The notes under the pieces: model-generated
What the model saw: the letters and a program-made list of their open reading frames with translations, nothing else
The model's database searches: none
Told to the model about the DNA's origin: nothing
Shown: positions 39,121 to 51,902 of the stretch, piece after piece
Numbering within the stretch: the first letter of the stretch is position 1
How the letters are laid out: every line of letters starts with the position of its first letter
Program-made: the position numbers and the translations under genes
NCBI GenBank assembly: GCA_036417435.1
Contig: CM070915.1
Location: 78,865,799 to 78,929,798 of the forward strand
Length of the DNA: 64,000 nucleotides
Direction of reading: 5' to 3'
Origin: Inia geoffrensis
Taxonomy: Eukaryota > Chordata > Mammalia > Artiodactyla > Iniidae

Positions 39121-39204
39121 AGCGTCGAAGCAGATGAAGCCCATGCTGAAATCGATCGTGAGCCCCAGCAGGTGACTCTCCAGCACACACGCATATGTCT
39201 TGCA
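39112..39204 (-). CDS. SNTG1: SNTG1 coding exon, syntrophin-unique region part 1
   Basis: This 93-nt exon (31 codons, phase 0 at both ends) begins CKTYACVLESHLLGL and ends CFDAATK. It directly follows the PH-domain exon and opens the syntrophin-unique (SU) region, which in this family contributes to binding dystrophin-related proteins. The acceptor TTCTGCCCAG is followed by TGC. The donor is AAG followed by GTACTG, a non-optimal donor. The exon end lies inside a GC-rich 33-bp tandem duplication, so a near-copy of the donor (CAG followed by GTACTG) sits 33 nt further downstream at 39079 with an open frame between. Choice of the first donor rests on the expected join CFDAATK to AVLWRY in the next exon. 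Confidence 0.93.
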
Positions 39205-42200
39205 CTGGGCAGAACAAACAGTTGTTACTTTCATGTGACTGACCCAGGGTCAGCGTTAATAGACCACATATATCAGACTGTGTCACAACCGCTGTGATAA
39301 GTTCCTTATACAACAGCTAACTTCACTTCAGCAATAACTGTATAAGGAACCTGGTGTTGTCAACACCCTAATGTCCACAAAACACAGGCTGAGTGGTTGT
39401 TGGCCTGCCCGGGGGATGCAGGGCTGAGTTTCCAACCCTGCCCTGGTGACCTTGTCTTTACCTTGTGTCACACGGATGCCCTTCCCTATCTTGGCAATAA
39501 AACTGTATACACATTTTTAGGTGTAGGCAAGATCATGTTAAGTTGTCATATTCTGTAGCTAAATATCACTGCATTTTTATTAAGCTAAAAGTGAATTATT
39601 AAAGATTAAGGTATTACTTAAATTCTTGGCATATCGATTTCATTGATATTATTAAAAAGAGAGCTCTCAGGCACACAAACAGATTTAATAATCAGAGCAA
39701 GAAATACAAGAAATGTCTTGCCCTTAAGAGTCTCTACATGTTCATCAGTGTGGTACAAGTTATGTCCTAAAGACATTTGCCCTTCCTATTATTTGTGTAA
39801 GCCTATTGATTCTTTGAAATCAATAATTAATGATTGTTCACACTGAGATCAGATTAAATTACAATTTTACTTATATAAATAGTTTGGGAAAACTAGTAAA
39901 ATATAGATGCTGAAATACAAGAATAACAGATGAGAAATACACACTTGGGGCTTATATGAAACAATGCATTTTTATGTCCATAGGCCAGTTTTATTTGCAC
40001 TTAATTGCAAACTGGAGTGGCATATTCAAATCAAGAAAAACACCTTTTTTTAAAAGACTTTTTCGATGTGGACCATTTTTAAAGTCTTTATTGAATTTGT
40101 TACAGTATTGCTTCTGTTTTATGTTCTGGTTTTTTGGCTGGGAGGCATGTGGGATCTTAGCTCCCCAACAAGAGATCGAACCCACACCCCCTGCATTGGA
40201 CTGTGAAGTCTTAACCACTGGACCGCCAGGGAAGTCCCAAGAAAAACATTTGTAATTCACAAAGGGGAGAGAGAGGGAGGGAAAGGGAGAAAGAGAGAAA
40301 CCTATCTCAAGCAAATGTTCGATACCAATACTTACGTCCTATTTGTGTTTATAATACTGTGTATAAAAGTACATTAAGTGAATCTCATTCTAACGATGGC
40401 TAAATGCATCACGTTGACTCCACCAAAAAGCTATATTCATGTGTTTAAGCCCAATCTGCATTGGAAAGTTATAACCAGGCCAGATAATTCATTTGGAGTT
40501 AAGTTTTGCAAAAAAGCAGATTAGAAAGCAAACTTAATGGGCCTTGTAAGTTTATTTGTGGATGTAATTTTATTTAATACATGAACACCTTACCTTCCAT
40601 GCTTGTACCCACCCATTATCACTTTATTAAAACTACTATCAACTTAAGGAATATCCAAGGCCATCTCATTTTCTCCAATTTAGACATAATTGCTTGCTAT
40701 TTTCAAGTAACATTATTTAAAAAATACATGTCAGGTGGAAACACCTTCAGTATGGAACACTACAATTTATCTCATTAAGAACAGAATTATGAATTAAATA
40801 ACATTGTTTCAATAATCATTAAGTCGAAACAGATACGATACAACTTGAGACCCACTGAAGTTTTATTCTATGATTTATAGTCTTAATAAACATATGTAAT
40901 GAGTATATTTGTATGTTTTAACATTGAAATGTTTATTGTTTAATTTCTATATTTATTTTATAATAAAATTGAATTATAGCTAGAAAAAAGCTATCCTTTT
41001 TAGGAATTTCAAGCTAGAAACACTGAAAGATTTTTGCACAATTATTATATATTATATATAATTATTATATATTATTTTGCACAGTTTTATATAAGTTACA
41101 CAATATTTGAAGATACATCACACATAAAATGATTTTTTACATGCCCTTTGGATGACAGCTAAATGTCTATAGCTGGATAAAGCACAATGAAAGAGTCTGA
41201 AATAATATTAAAAGAAATCAACTTTTGAATGGGACACACTTCTTCACAGGAAGTCTTATTTTAAAAGGGTTGTATTAATTCATATTGAATTAGTGTAAAA
41301 AACAATTATATGTCCCTTACCAGTATTATTCACTTACTCTGGGAAAATTGTTCAGAAATTGGACAAATAAAGGTACTAAAAATACAGTAAATTAATTAGG
41401 CTTAACTCTGGTACTTCGCATACTAGGTGAATGTAAGATGTAATTCATGCAAATTGTCATATTTCTGTTTCAATGTTCATTACATTTTCTACTGTCACCC
41501 TGGGAAGTATGGCTAGATTTTAAGGTGTTAATTGAAATGACAATGTAGGATGTTTAGAAATATCTGCTCTCAGTGAATTATCCTTTAAATAAATATATAT
41601 TTATATCAATATTAAGTACATTAGAGATCAGAGAATATTTAAACAGATAAAGGAATAGATTAGAAGCCAGAAAATGTTAGGGTGCAGTCCTGTTAATGAA
41701 AACGAATTTCAAAATAAAAATAGATTAATTTATTAATTTTTATTGTATTAGTTTATTAATTTCCTACTTTTATGCCTGTTTCACAATAGGAGTATGTCCT
41801 CTCTTTATTTCTTTACCAACTTTAGTGGAAGTGGAAACGTTAGGAACATAGAAGTAAACCACAAACTTCTTCATGTAAATATATTCACATCTTTGAATTT
41901 TGAAAATAACAGAACCACAGTGTTCAGTTGTTGATTACTGATTTCTGGTAGAGTAAACAAGGGGAAATTATAAAATCTATAAAACAACCAAAAGCTAAAA
42001 AGACACTAAATATTTTTCTTTTCACTTACCGTATGCATCTCAAATTTGTATTGTGAATACGTAAGGTGCTAGTACAAAGAAATGCATTGCTCAGGACATC
42101 AGTTTAGAGAATGTGAGGTCCAGATTTAAAAAAATAGTAAAATACAGTGAAACAACATAATTTTATCTCTATCTCACTTCTAAACATCAGGAGACTTAAA

Positions 42201-43709
42201 ATGAAATTTTAAATTGAAACCAGCAGGTAGAAATCACCATGTATTTGTTTCCAAGTGAAGTGTGGTATTCTAGGGAAATGATAATTAGGAAAACGCAAAA
42301 CTATCAAAATAAATAACAAAAACGTCAACTCCTGTACAACTTTATACAATGCTTTAAAATGGTCTTAAGTGTTGATACTTGGAATAAAATAATATTTAAG
42401 GTATTTTTCATCTTTCTACTTTGATATTAAAATATCTATTTACTGAATTGAGGTTCTATACAGCTAAATTATTGAAACAACATTTCTCAGTTACTTTAAC
42501 ATTTTTAGGTAATGCAGATCAGCGGAATATGAGAAAATGTCAATTAAGCAATGAAAAAAGTGAAAATAAGTCTTCTCCTGTTCCCTTCCCCTGATTGTTA
42601 TGTCATACTGGTGTGACCTGATGGGTTGAATATAGAAATTTGTAGCCAGAAGAAAGAAATTAATACATGTCACATATCAGTTCAACATAATTGAACAACT
42701 CGGTGTCCAAGTCCCCTGTTGCAGGCAGGAATCCCGGGATAATAATGCAGTACTGTCATCATCATACATTTGTTTTCAAAATTGTGTCCGTGTGTCTATT
42801 TAGGTCCCAGCTCTATGACTCAAGTGCGTAACAACTGTTCAGGTTTGCCCTTGGTCTCTGTTAAGGGTCAGTTAGGGGTCAGCTGCAGAGCCTGTTCCCA
42901 TCCACGGTCCTGTGAATTGTACAGGCTACAGGTTTATGACATTTGGTCTAGATATAACTTCACAGTTAAGAGAGAAAGCTTAACAAACATCTGCCGATTA
43001 CTCATGATGTACAAAAGGCACTATAGTTCAGTCGGTAGAGGAATAAAATAATCCCTGGAAACCCACAACTCGGTGCAGGGATGACAAGCACTCATCACTC
43101 CAACACAAGCAGAGCATGGGGAGACCTAAGGAAACAGATGAAAGAGACTGTTCGGCGGGGGCGAGTTTGAACAGGACTCACGTGGAAGGGGCAATGGGGG
43201 CAAAGGGCAGGGCTGACTGGGGATTAGCAAAATTATCCTGGATGATGTGACCTCTGAAAAAAGCTTCAAATTCCGTGTCGTTTTGAAGGGCAGAGATGAA
43301 GAGAAGGCTTTCTAGCAAGAAAGAGCCTTGTGAGTGAATGAAGTCGTTCAGGCTGGAAATTTGGTGGCTATGGTTGGAGACCAGGAAATGGCTTTGTAAA
43401 CGATTCATTAAAATAAGAGCATTTTTTCTGCTTTAGATTTAAGGTAGAGCAGATTCTAATTAAAGTTAGAAATATGTTTTTGATGAGTGGTAGGAAATAG
43501 CCTAGAAAGATCACATTGTAGGAAGATTAAAACGTTTTTCAGAGCCGTGTTGCACTTCATTTAATAACAATGGCTAATTATTGAACATCTGAGAAGGTCA
43601 GGACTCACAGAACTGCATTTTTATGCTCCTTTGAATTTATATTAGAATTCTAGGGGAGTGCTCATGCATCTTCGGGGGTCACAGGTCCTACAATCCCACA
43701 GACTCTCAC
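39205..43709 (-). other. SNTG1: SNTG1 intron, about 4.5 kb
   Basis: Between the PH-domain exon (donor GTGAGA) and the first SU exon (acceptor TTCTGCCCAG). It holds one short old SINE at about 40130-40240 and AT-rich sequence with an ATTATATATT cluster near 41040-41080. No other exon is seen. Confidence 0.9.
40130..40242 (-). mobile_element. Old tRNA-derived SINE fragment, antisense
   Basis: TTTGGCTGGGAGGCATGTGGGATCTTAG, then GAGATCGAACCC, CCTGCATTGGA and TTAACCACTGGACCGCCAGGGAAGTCCC on the plus strand. Only the tRNA-like head and a short body remain, more like the older Bov-tA/CHR-1 sort than the young CHR copies. Confidence 0.8.
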
Positions 43710-43862
43710 CTGTATCCGTTCCACTTCCAGAAAGGTTGCCGTTTGGAAGGCTCTTTCCCACTGGGCGAGGTCAGAGTCTAATTCCACGGAGAAGTAGAGG
43801 TCCTCCCCAGACTCGGACTGCACGGTGAAGCAGTGTTTCCGCCGGTCCAGCAGATCACTGTC
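43710..43862 (-). CDS. SNTG1: SNTG1 coding exon, end of PH domain (gamma-1-syntrophin)
   Basis: This 153-nt internal exon encodes 51 residues in phase 0, starting DSDLLDRRKHCF and ending FLEVERIQ. Gamma-1-syntrophin is a cytoplasmic adaptor that links dystrophin-family proteins to membrane partners. This segment is the C-terminal part of its PH domain: the stretch DLYFSVELDSDLAQWERAFQ carries the tryptophan-bearing last helix typical of PH domains. The acceptor is TTTTCATCAG followed by GAC, with a poor pyrimidine tract; the donor is CAG followed by GTGAGA. The next exon (39112-39204) joins without breaking a codon. The translation agrees with my memory of mammalian SNTG1 almost residue for residue, whereas SNTG2 fits less well. 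The preceding exon is not in the window as far as I can see. Symbol assignment is from recalled family sequence, not from a search. Confidence 0.93.
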
Positions 43863-44104
43863 CTGATGAAAATCTGGAGTTACACAGGCTGGCACACACC
43901 AGTTCTACTCTGACAGGGCCACACCTGGATCAGTGCTGACCAGTGGGTGGCGGGGATGCTGCAGTGACAAAGATTACACTCTATGACAGCGCTAATTCTT
44001 CATTCAAATGGTCACAGCAGATAATTTCCAAGCCTCGAAGTCTATAACAGAAACACTCCTTCTTTGAACTGACACTGAAGCATGTTCATAAGATAGAAAT
44101 TAAG

Positions 44105-44290
44105 ATTTCTGGCTTCAACTCTTACTAGCAAGGTAACTACCAAAGCATTGAATGCTTGAGAGTCAATTCCTTACTGTACAGATGGATAACACACGATTTC
44201 TCTTTTTCCTTACAGAGCTGTGAAGATGATGAAATTAAGCAATACTTATTAATGTATTTGCGAATTTAAAGAGCTTCATAAGCAAGGTCT
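44105..44290 (+). repeat. MIR-like remnant, sense
   Basis: TTCAACTCTTACTAGC, CCTTACTGTACAGATGGATAAC and CTGTGAAGATGATGAAATTAAG follow MIR consensus order loosely. Confidence 0.5.
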
Positions 44291-45698
44291 CTTTTATTGA
44301 GTTGATTTCGATAACACTTAACCTATCGTGGGAATGTTTTTTGACGTGAGATATGAAAAAACTGTCTAACATGTTCCAGGAATTTTATTGCTTTTTAAAA
44401 AATACACATGTACCTCACTTATGTAACTGTGTTTCATTAGGTCAAAAAGGCTCTGACACGGCAATGTCTTAGTCTTACTAGAAGTTTTCAACTAATGTGT
44501 TCACACATCTGTATGTGTAGCAACTTCAGAGATGTTAAAAGGTAAAAAGAATGCAGCTAGGAATTGAGGAAAAATTGTAAAAGAGAAAGTTGGGGAAATG
44601 ACTCAGAATACTATAAACCTGATTCCATACATCACAGAATGAAAAGGATATTTATGTCTTATTCAGCCAATATGACCAATGTGAAAGAATAGTTTGCATT
44701 TTAAATTATATTAACTCAATAATTACGTAACTTTGACTTTTTTGTGCTATATAGAAACACCTGAAAAGTAGGTGAAGGTAATATACATGAATGTTTGTAT
44801 TTCCATTTTTATAGCTATGGCAGATACCAAGATAGTAAAATTACTTTTCTAATAAAATGTCACTGAATACCTGCCAGAGTAACTATTTTCAAACTCATCT
44901 GGCCTTTAAGTTATTACTCATATAATCACAGGTAAATCTCAGGATCTGAAAAGTAAAAATTTCAACTTCTGAAAAAAGTAACTGAAATAAATACTTACAA
45001 CTATTATTTTTAAATTCATTTAAAAGAAAACTCAAGGCATTTTAGATATTAAAAAATCAATTACAATCAATCCAAGTGAACACGCTGTATAAGGTGAGTC
45101 AATTCATTTTGGAGGATTTTTGTTGCCTCATATGGGAAAAGAAGGAATAAAACTTTAAGTTTGCTCGTCTTCCCTGGGAAACTGGAATCCCTGACATAAA
45201 GGGACATAATGGCAAATTTCAGAGAAAAGATGAAGCATAGTCCTCAGACACAGTCTCTAAATTGATCTTTACAATAATCCATGAAAATACGCTATAATCT
45301 TCCTTTCCCTGAAGAGGGAAATAGGTCTTGGATGTGTTGGTCCCCATTTTAGAAGCTGCTTGGCCCTAGTGATTCAGATCAGATCATTTGGGAGTCACTC
45401 AGCCCAAGTTCAGATGTCAGTTTTACCTCTTATTTCTGCTTCTCCTAGAATCAGTGCAGGTATTTTTTAAAAGAGGATGATATACCTGCCTGAAGTTCTT
45501 ATAAACATGAAATTAGTTGATATATTTATATATTGCTTAGAAAAGTGACATGTATATTAAGTGCTCCATATCACACAGTATCATTATTATTATTTTTTCA
45601 CACAGTATCATTATTAATCGCAACATCACCATCACTAATATTGACTATTACTAAAAAACTGGATTGGATCAGACTCCAGGTCCAAATTACGTTCCAGT

Positions 45699-45721
45699 AC
45701 ACACACACACACACACACACA
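45699..45721. repeat. (AC) microsatellite
   Basis: About 22 bp of pure AC. Confidence 0.9.
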
Positions 45722-45885
45722 AACGTGTGGTACCACTTATGGTGGAATGCAGGCTGTAGCAGGAGAGTCAGGAAGGCTCCTTTTCTAATAAAATTGACTA
45801 ACAGTATTCACATTGAAAAAGAAACATGCTTGTCTGAATGTTTATTATTCAGGAAGTTTGACCCTTGTGCCCTTCTTTAGGCATT

Positions 45886-45924
45886 GTATGTGTGCGTGTG
45901 TGTGTGAGTGCGTGTGTGTGTGTG
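45886..45924. repeat. (TG) microsatellite with GCGTG interruptions
   Basis: TGTGTG runs broken by GCG and GAG, ending at TGTGCC. Confidence 0.85.
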
Positions 45925-46118
45925 CCGAGACGGGTGTGTGAATCCTGTCCCAGCACATCACATACACTACAAAATGCTCTTACAGACATTAGCCATTATG
46001 AATTCTATTTCTGAGAAAATTAAGGCTTACAAAGATCAAGTGACTTAAACAAAAACATATTCTAAAAATTCAGAGATCCTAGAATTAAAGGTAAAATGTG
46101 TTTAAAAATATATACCTA

Positions 46119-46328
46119 AGGGAAAAGCAACAAATAACATATAAGGGAATCCACATAAGGTTACCAGCTGATCTTTCAGCAGAAACTCTGCAAGCCAGAA
46201 GGGAGCGGCAGGACATATGTAAAGTGATGAAAGGGAAGAACCTACAACCAAGATTACTCTACCCAACAAGGATCTCATTCAGATGTGGCAGGGAAATTAA
46301 AACCTTTACAGACAAGCAAAAGTTATGA
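46119..46328 (+). pseudogene. L1 ORF1 C-terminal remnant
   Basis: Translates as KGIHIRLPADLSAETLQARR followed by the VMKGKNLQPRLLYPTR segment of the ORF1p C-terminal domain, ending early after DKQKL. The RNA-binding RRM and the coiled coil are missing because the element is 5'-truncated. Confidence 0.85.
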
Positions 46329-46440
46329 GAATTCAGCACCACCAAAGCAGCTTTACAGCAAATGCTAAAGAAGCTTCTCTAGGCAGGAAACACAAGAGAA
46401 GGAAAAGACCTACAAAAACAAACCCCCAACAATTAAGAAA

Positions 46441-49400
46441 ATGGTAATAGGAGCATACATATCGACAATTACCTTAAATGTAAGTGGATTAAATGTTCCA
46501 ACCAAAAGACATAGATTGGCTGAATGGATACAAAAGCAAGACCTGTATATATGCTGTCTACAAGAGACCACTGAAGACCTAGAGACACATACAGACTGAA
46601 AGTGAGGGTGGAGAAGGATATTCCATGCAAATGGAAATCAAAAGAAAGCTGGAGTAGCAATTATCATAACAGACAAAATTGACTTTAAAATAAAGACTAT
46701 TACAAGAGACAAAGAAGAAGTCTACATAATGATCAAGGGATCAATCCAAGAAGAGCATATAACAATTATAAATATTTATGCACCCAACATAGGAGCACCT
46801 CAATACCTAAAGCAAATGCTAACAGCCATAAAAGGGAAAATGGACAGTAACACAATAATTGTAGGGGACTTTAACACCACACTTTCACCAATGGACAGAT
46901 CATCCAAAATGAAAATAAATAAGGAAACATGAGCTTTAAATGACACATTAAACAAGATGGATTTAATGGATATTTATAGGACATTCCATCCAAAAACAGC
47001 AAAATACACTTTCTTCTCAAGTGCTCATGGAACATTTTCCAGGATAGATCATATCTTAGGTCACAAATCAAGCCTTGGTAAATTTAAGAAAATTGAAATC
47101 ATATCAAGTATCTTTTCTGACCCCACCACTATGAGACTAGATACCAATTACAGGAAAACATCTGTAAAAAATACAAACACATGGAGGCTAAACAATACCC
47201 TACTAAATAACCAAAGAAATCACTAAAGAAATCAAAGAGGAAATCAAAAACTACCTAGAGACAAATGACAATGAAAACATGAAGACCCAAAACCTACAGG
47301 ACACAGCAAAAGCAGTTCTAAGAAGGAAGTTTACAGCAATACAATCCTACCTCAAGAAACGACAAACATCTCAAATAAACAACCTAAACTTACACCCAAA
47401 GCAATTAGAGAAAGAAGAACAAAAACCCCCAAAGTTAGCAGAAGGAAAGAAATCATAAAGAATAGATCAGAAATAAATGAAAAAGAAATGAAGGAAACGA
47501 TAGCAAAGATCAATAAAACTAAAAGGTGGTTCTTTGATAATATAAACAAAATTGATAAACTATTAGCTAGACTCATCAAGGAAAAAAGGAATAAGACTCA
47601 AATCAACAGAATTAGAAATGAAAAAGGAGAAGTAACAACTGACACTGCAGAAATAAAAGGATCATGAGAGATTACTACAAGCAACTATATGCCAATAAAA
47701 TGGACAACCTGGAAGAAATGGACACATTCTTAGAAAAGCACAACCTTCTAAGACTGAACCAGGAAGAAACAGAAAATATATACAGACCAATCACAAGCAC
47801 TGAAATTGAGACTGTGATTAAAAATCTTCCAACAAACAAAAGCCCAGGACCAGATGGCTTCATAGGCAAATTCTATCCAACATTTAGCGAAGAGCTAACA
47901 CCCATCCTTCTCAAACTCTTCCAAAAAATAGCAGAGGGAGGAACACTCCAAAACTCATTCTACAAGGCTAACATCCCCCTGACACCAAAACCAGACAGAG
48001 ATGTCACAAAGAAAGAAACCCACAGGCCAATATCACTGATGAACATAGATGCAAAAATCCTCAACAAAATACCAGCAAACAGAATCCAACAGCACATTAA
48101 AAGGATCATATATCATGATCAAGTGGGGTTTATCCCAGGAATTCAAGGATTCTTCAATATATGCAAATCAATCAATGTGATAAACCATATAAACAAATTG
48201 AAGATTAAAAAGCATGATCAGCTCAATAGATGCAGAAAAACCTTTTTACAAAATTCAACACCCATTTATGATAAAAACCCTTCAGAAGGTAGGCAAAGAG
48301 GGAAGTTACCTCAACATAATAAAGGCCATAGATGAAAAACCCACAGCCAACATTGTTCTCAATGGTGAAAAACTGAAACCATTTCCACTAAGATCAGGGA
48401 CAAGACAAGGTTGTCCACTCTCACCACTATTATTCAACATAGTTTTGTAAGTTTTAGCCACAGCAATCAGAGTAGAAAAAGAAATAGAAGGAATCCAAAT
48501 CAGAAAACAAGAAGTAAAACTGTCACTGTTTGAAGATGATATGATACTATACATAAAGGATCCTAAATATGCTACCAGAAAACTACTAGACCTAATCAAT
48601 GAATTTGGTAAAGTACCAAGATACAAAATTAACACACAGAAATCTCTTGAATTCCTATACACTAATGATGAAAAATCTGAAAGAGAAATTAAGGAAACAC
48701 TCCCATCTACCATTGCAACAAAAACAATAAAATACCTAGGAATAAACCTACCTAAGGAGACAAAAGACCTGTATGCAGAAAACTATAAGACACTGATGAA
48801 AGAAATTAAAGATGATAACAACAGATGGAGAGATATACCATATTCTTGGATTGGAAGAATCAACATTGTGAAAATGACTATACTACCCAAAGCAATCTAC
48901 AGATTCAATGCAATCCCTATCAAACTATCAATGGCATTTTTCACAGAACTAGAACAAAACATTTCACAATTTGTATGGAAGCACAAAAGACCCTGAATAG
49001 CCAATGCAATCTTGAGAAAGAAAAATGGAGCTGGAGGAATCAGGCTTCCTGACTTCAGACTATACTACAAAGCTACAGTAATCAAGACAGTATGGTACTG
49101 GCACAAAAACAGAAATATAGATCAATGGAACAGGATAGAAAGCCCAGAGATAAGCCCACGCACATATGGTCACCTTATCTTTGATAAAGGAGGCAGGAAT
49201 GTACAGTGGAGAAAGGACAGCCTCTTCAATAAGTGGTGCTGGGAAAGCTGGACAGCTACATGTAAAAGAATGAAATTAGAACACTCCTTAACACCATAGA
49301 CAAAAATAAACTCAAAATGGATGAAAGACCTAAATGTAAGGCCAGACACTATCAAACTCTTAGAGGAAAACATACACAGAACTCTCTATGACATAATCAC

Positions 49401-50262
49401 AGCAAGATGCTTTTTGAACCACCTCCCACCTCCTAGAGAAATGGAAATAAAAACAAAAAGAAACAAATGGGACCTAATGAAATTTAAAAGCTTTTGCACA
49501 GCAAAGGAAACCATAAACAAGATGAAAAGACAACACTCAGAATGGGAGAAACATTTGCAAGTGAAGCAACTAACAAAGGATTAATCTCCAAAATTTACAA
49601 GCAGCTCATGCAGCTCAATATCAAAAAAACAAACAACCCAATCCAAAAATGGGCAGAAGACCTAAATAGACATTTCTCCAAAGAAGATATACAGATTGCC
49701 AACAAACACATGAAAGGATGCTCAGCATCACTAACCATTAGGGAAATGCAAATCAAAACTACAATGAGGTATCACCTCACACCAGTCAGAATGGCCATCA
49801 TCAAAAAATCTACAAACAATAAATGCTGGAGAGGGTGTGGAGAAAAGGGAACCCTCTTGCACTGTTGGTGGGAATGTGAATTGATACAGACACTATGCAG
49901 AACAGTATGGAGGTTCCTTAAAAAAACTAAATATAGAACCACCATATGACCCAGCAATCCCACTACTGGGCATAAACCCTGAGAAAACCATAATTCAAAA
50001 AGAGTCATGTACCACAATGTTCACTGCAGCTCTCTTTACAAAAGCCAGGACCTGGATGCAACCTAAGTGTCCATCGACAGATGAATGGATAAAGAAGATG
50101 TGGCACATATATACGATGGAATATTACTCAGCCATAAAAAGAAACGAAATTGAGTTATTTGTAGTGAGGTGGATGGAGTGAGAGTCTGTCATACAGAGTG
50201 AAGTAAGTCAGAAAGAGAAAAATAAATACTGTATGCTAACACATATATATGGAATCAAAAAA
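46441..50262 (+). pseudogene. L1 ORF2 pseudogene (endonuclease-RT)
   Basis: The ATG at 46441 opens MVIGAYISTITLNVSGLNVP, the usual ORF2 start. Endonuclease landmarks remain: LQET (metal-binding Glu), VGDFN and SRIDHILGHK. In-frame stops follow LETHTD (about 46597) and KINKET (about 46930). The RT part is split by frameshifts near 47.23 and 48.2-48.45 kb. The catalytic box at 48529-48540 reads FEDD instead of FADD. The C-terminus with [19 protein letters not shown] and THIYGI is preserved up to a stop in VVRWME and an A-run. All of this marks a decayed copy. Confidence 0.9.
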
Positions 50263-50626
50263 AAAAAAAAAAAAGAAAAAAGTTCTGATGAACCTAGGAG
50301 CAGGACAGGAATAAATACACAGATGTAGAGAATGGACTTGGGGACACAGGGAGGGGGAAGGGTAAGCTGGGACGAAGTGAGAGAGTGGCATGGACATATA
50401 TACACTACCAAATGTAAAGTCAATCGCTAGTGGGAAGCAGCCACATAGCACAGGGAGATCAGTTCGGTGCTTTGTGACCACATAGAGGGGTGGGAGGGAG
50501 ACGCAAGAAGGAGGGGATATGGGGATATATGTATATGTATAGCTGATTTACTTTGTTATAAAGCAGAAACTAACACACCTTTGTAAAGCAATATACTCCA
50601 ATAAAGATGTTAAGAAATATATACCT

Positions 50627-51872
50627 GCCATTCACAATTTTTTTTACTGTTGGCATTAGAACACATGTTCTAAGATTAGAATTCTTAGCTTCAGAAATCT
50701 ATGGGGGGAGTGGCTTACAAAAGTGAGTTTGGAATGCATTCCGCCAGACCAGGACCCTAGGAGAGTGATAGTTTAAGAGAATAACTTTCTCCCAAGCAGT
50801 GTCCCATTTGGCATGGAATTTACCTGATTCACACACAACTACACTAATCTCTGAGCAAAGCCAAGGCTGTCTGTCCAGTGCTCTAGGCAGGGGCTGTGGG
50901 ATATACTGACCCAGCTGAGGCCCTGTCCTCTAACCCGCCCTCTGTCACAGCTTTGATAAGGATCCCTGTGTTTCAGTCTATCCACACAGCCTGGCTTATG
51001 CTCCTTCACTAGCTTAATATGTGCTAGATTTAGCTTTTGACAGGAAACAGAAAGGAAAACCCTACTTAAAAAAAAGAAAAGTTTCAGTAAAGCCAACCAG
51101 GCCATGTGGAAAAACGCTGTGTACCTTCAAAGGGAAAAGTGCTTTCTTATACAGTAATGTGTTTAAAGAGTATATGGCATATAAACAAAATATAATTATT
51201 AAAATAAACTTTTACCCTTGTATCTGCTTTGCATTTTTGATTTCTTATTTAATATCCTTTAATCAGTTTTCATTATTGATTGATATCAGCATTTTCCCAA
51301 AGACATTATTATTGAAACAAATAGAAGCTTCACTACAATAAATTAGCATCACCAGCACCAGAAAAGCAAGCAAACAAGAGACACATAAATCAATAACGTT
51401 AATTTCTTACAATATTCTTCAGGGATGACTTTCAATATTGCCTATTGAGATTAATGGTTTTAGTTAATAGTTACAAGATTCATCTTTCAGATTTCAACCC
51501 TAATATTCTAGCTCTGAGGATAATTACATCATACTAAAAAAAAAAAATCCTCAAATCCATGCTTTGAAACCCGAAGACCAGATGGCTTTTAGGAGAGCAG
51601 GCTGTCCAGTGCGGGGGGTCTGAGAAATGTACTAGTTGTTCCTACAGATGTGTACATGAAAGGGTCAGTAGGAATTGTGGCTGGTCATTTGGTCCTGCCT
51701 TTAAGAAATAATCCAAACAGTCCCACCTGTAAGTATTTCCAAAGAATGAGACTCTAATTCTCAGCCTTTAATACTTGGTATGTGAAGACTGTTCTTCAAT
51801 CTCCTAATATTTCTTTCCTGAAGACAGGATCCTTCACACTGCAGCATACACTAATTTATTCTTAATCTCTCT
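50627..51872. other. SNTG1: Intronic stretch, unassigned
   Basis: Single-copy-looking AT-rich sequence right of the L1. No repeat or exon is recognised. Confidence 0.45.
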
Positions 51873-51902
51873 TCAGATGCGATTGAAAACAAGTGGTCAC
51901 CA

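Larger units (their letters stand above)
43863..46105. other. SNTG1: SNTG1 upstream intron, left part
   Basis: AT-rich intron. A sense MIR-like block is visible at about 44105-44290 (CTTCAACTCTTACTAGCAAGG to AATTAAGCAATACTTATTAATG). CA and GT microsatellites occur at 45699-45721 and 45886-45924. No exon is seen. Confidence 0.5.
46118..50614 (+). mobile_element. 4.5-kb LINE-1, sense, with target-site duplication
   Basis: Starts in the ORF1 C-terminal domain, passes through the inter-ORF spacer and nearly all of ORF2 (from about 46441) and ends at the L1 3' terminus CCAATAAAGATGTTAAG. A perfect 12-bp duplication AAATATATACCT flanks it (46106-46117 and 50615-50626). Almost no A-tail is left at the junction. 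It is inserted opposite to SNTG1 in an intron. ORF1 and ORF2 carry stops and frameshifts, and the RT active-site box reads FEDD, so it is inactive. Confidence 0.96.

Noticed and set aside
45533..45880. 115-codon plus-strand frame
   Set aside because: It runs through an AC microsatellite, lacks any motif and lies antisense within the SNTG1 intron.
47664..48996. Long frames with reverse-transcriptase similarity that could be taken for a host gene
   Set aside because: They are pieces of one decayed L1 ORF2 bounded by target-site duplications.
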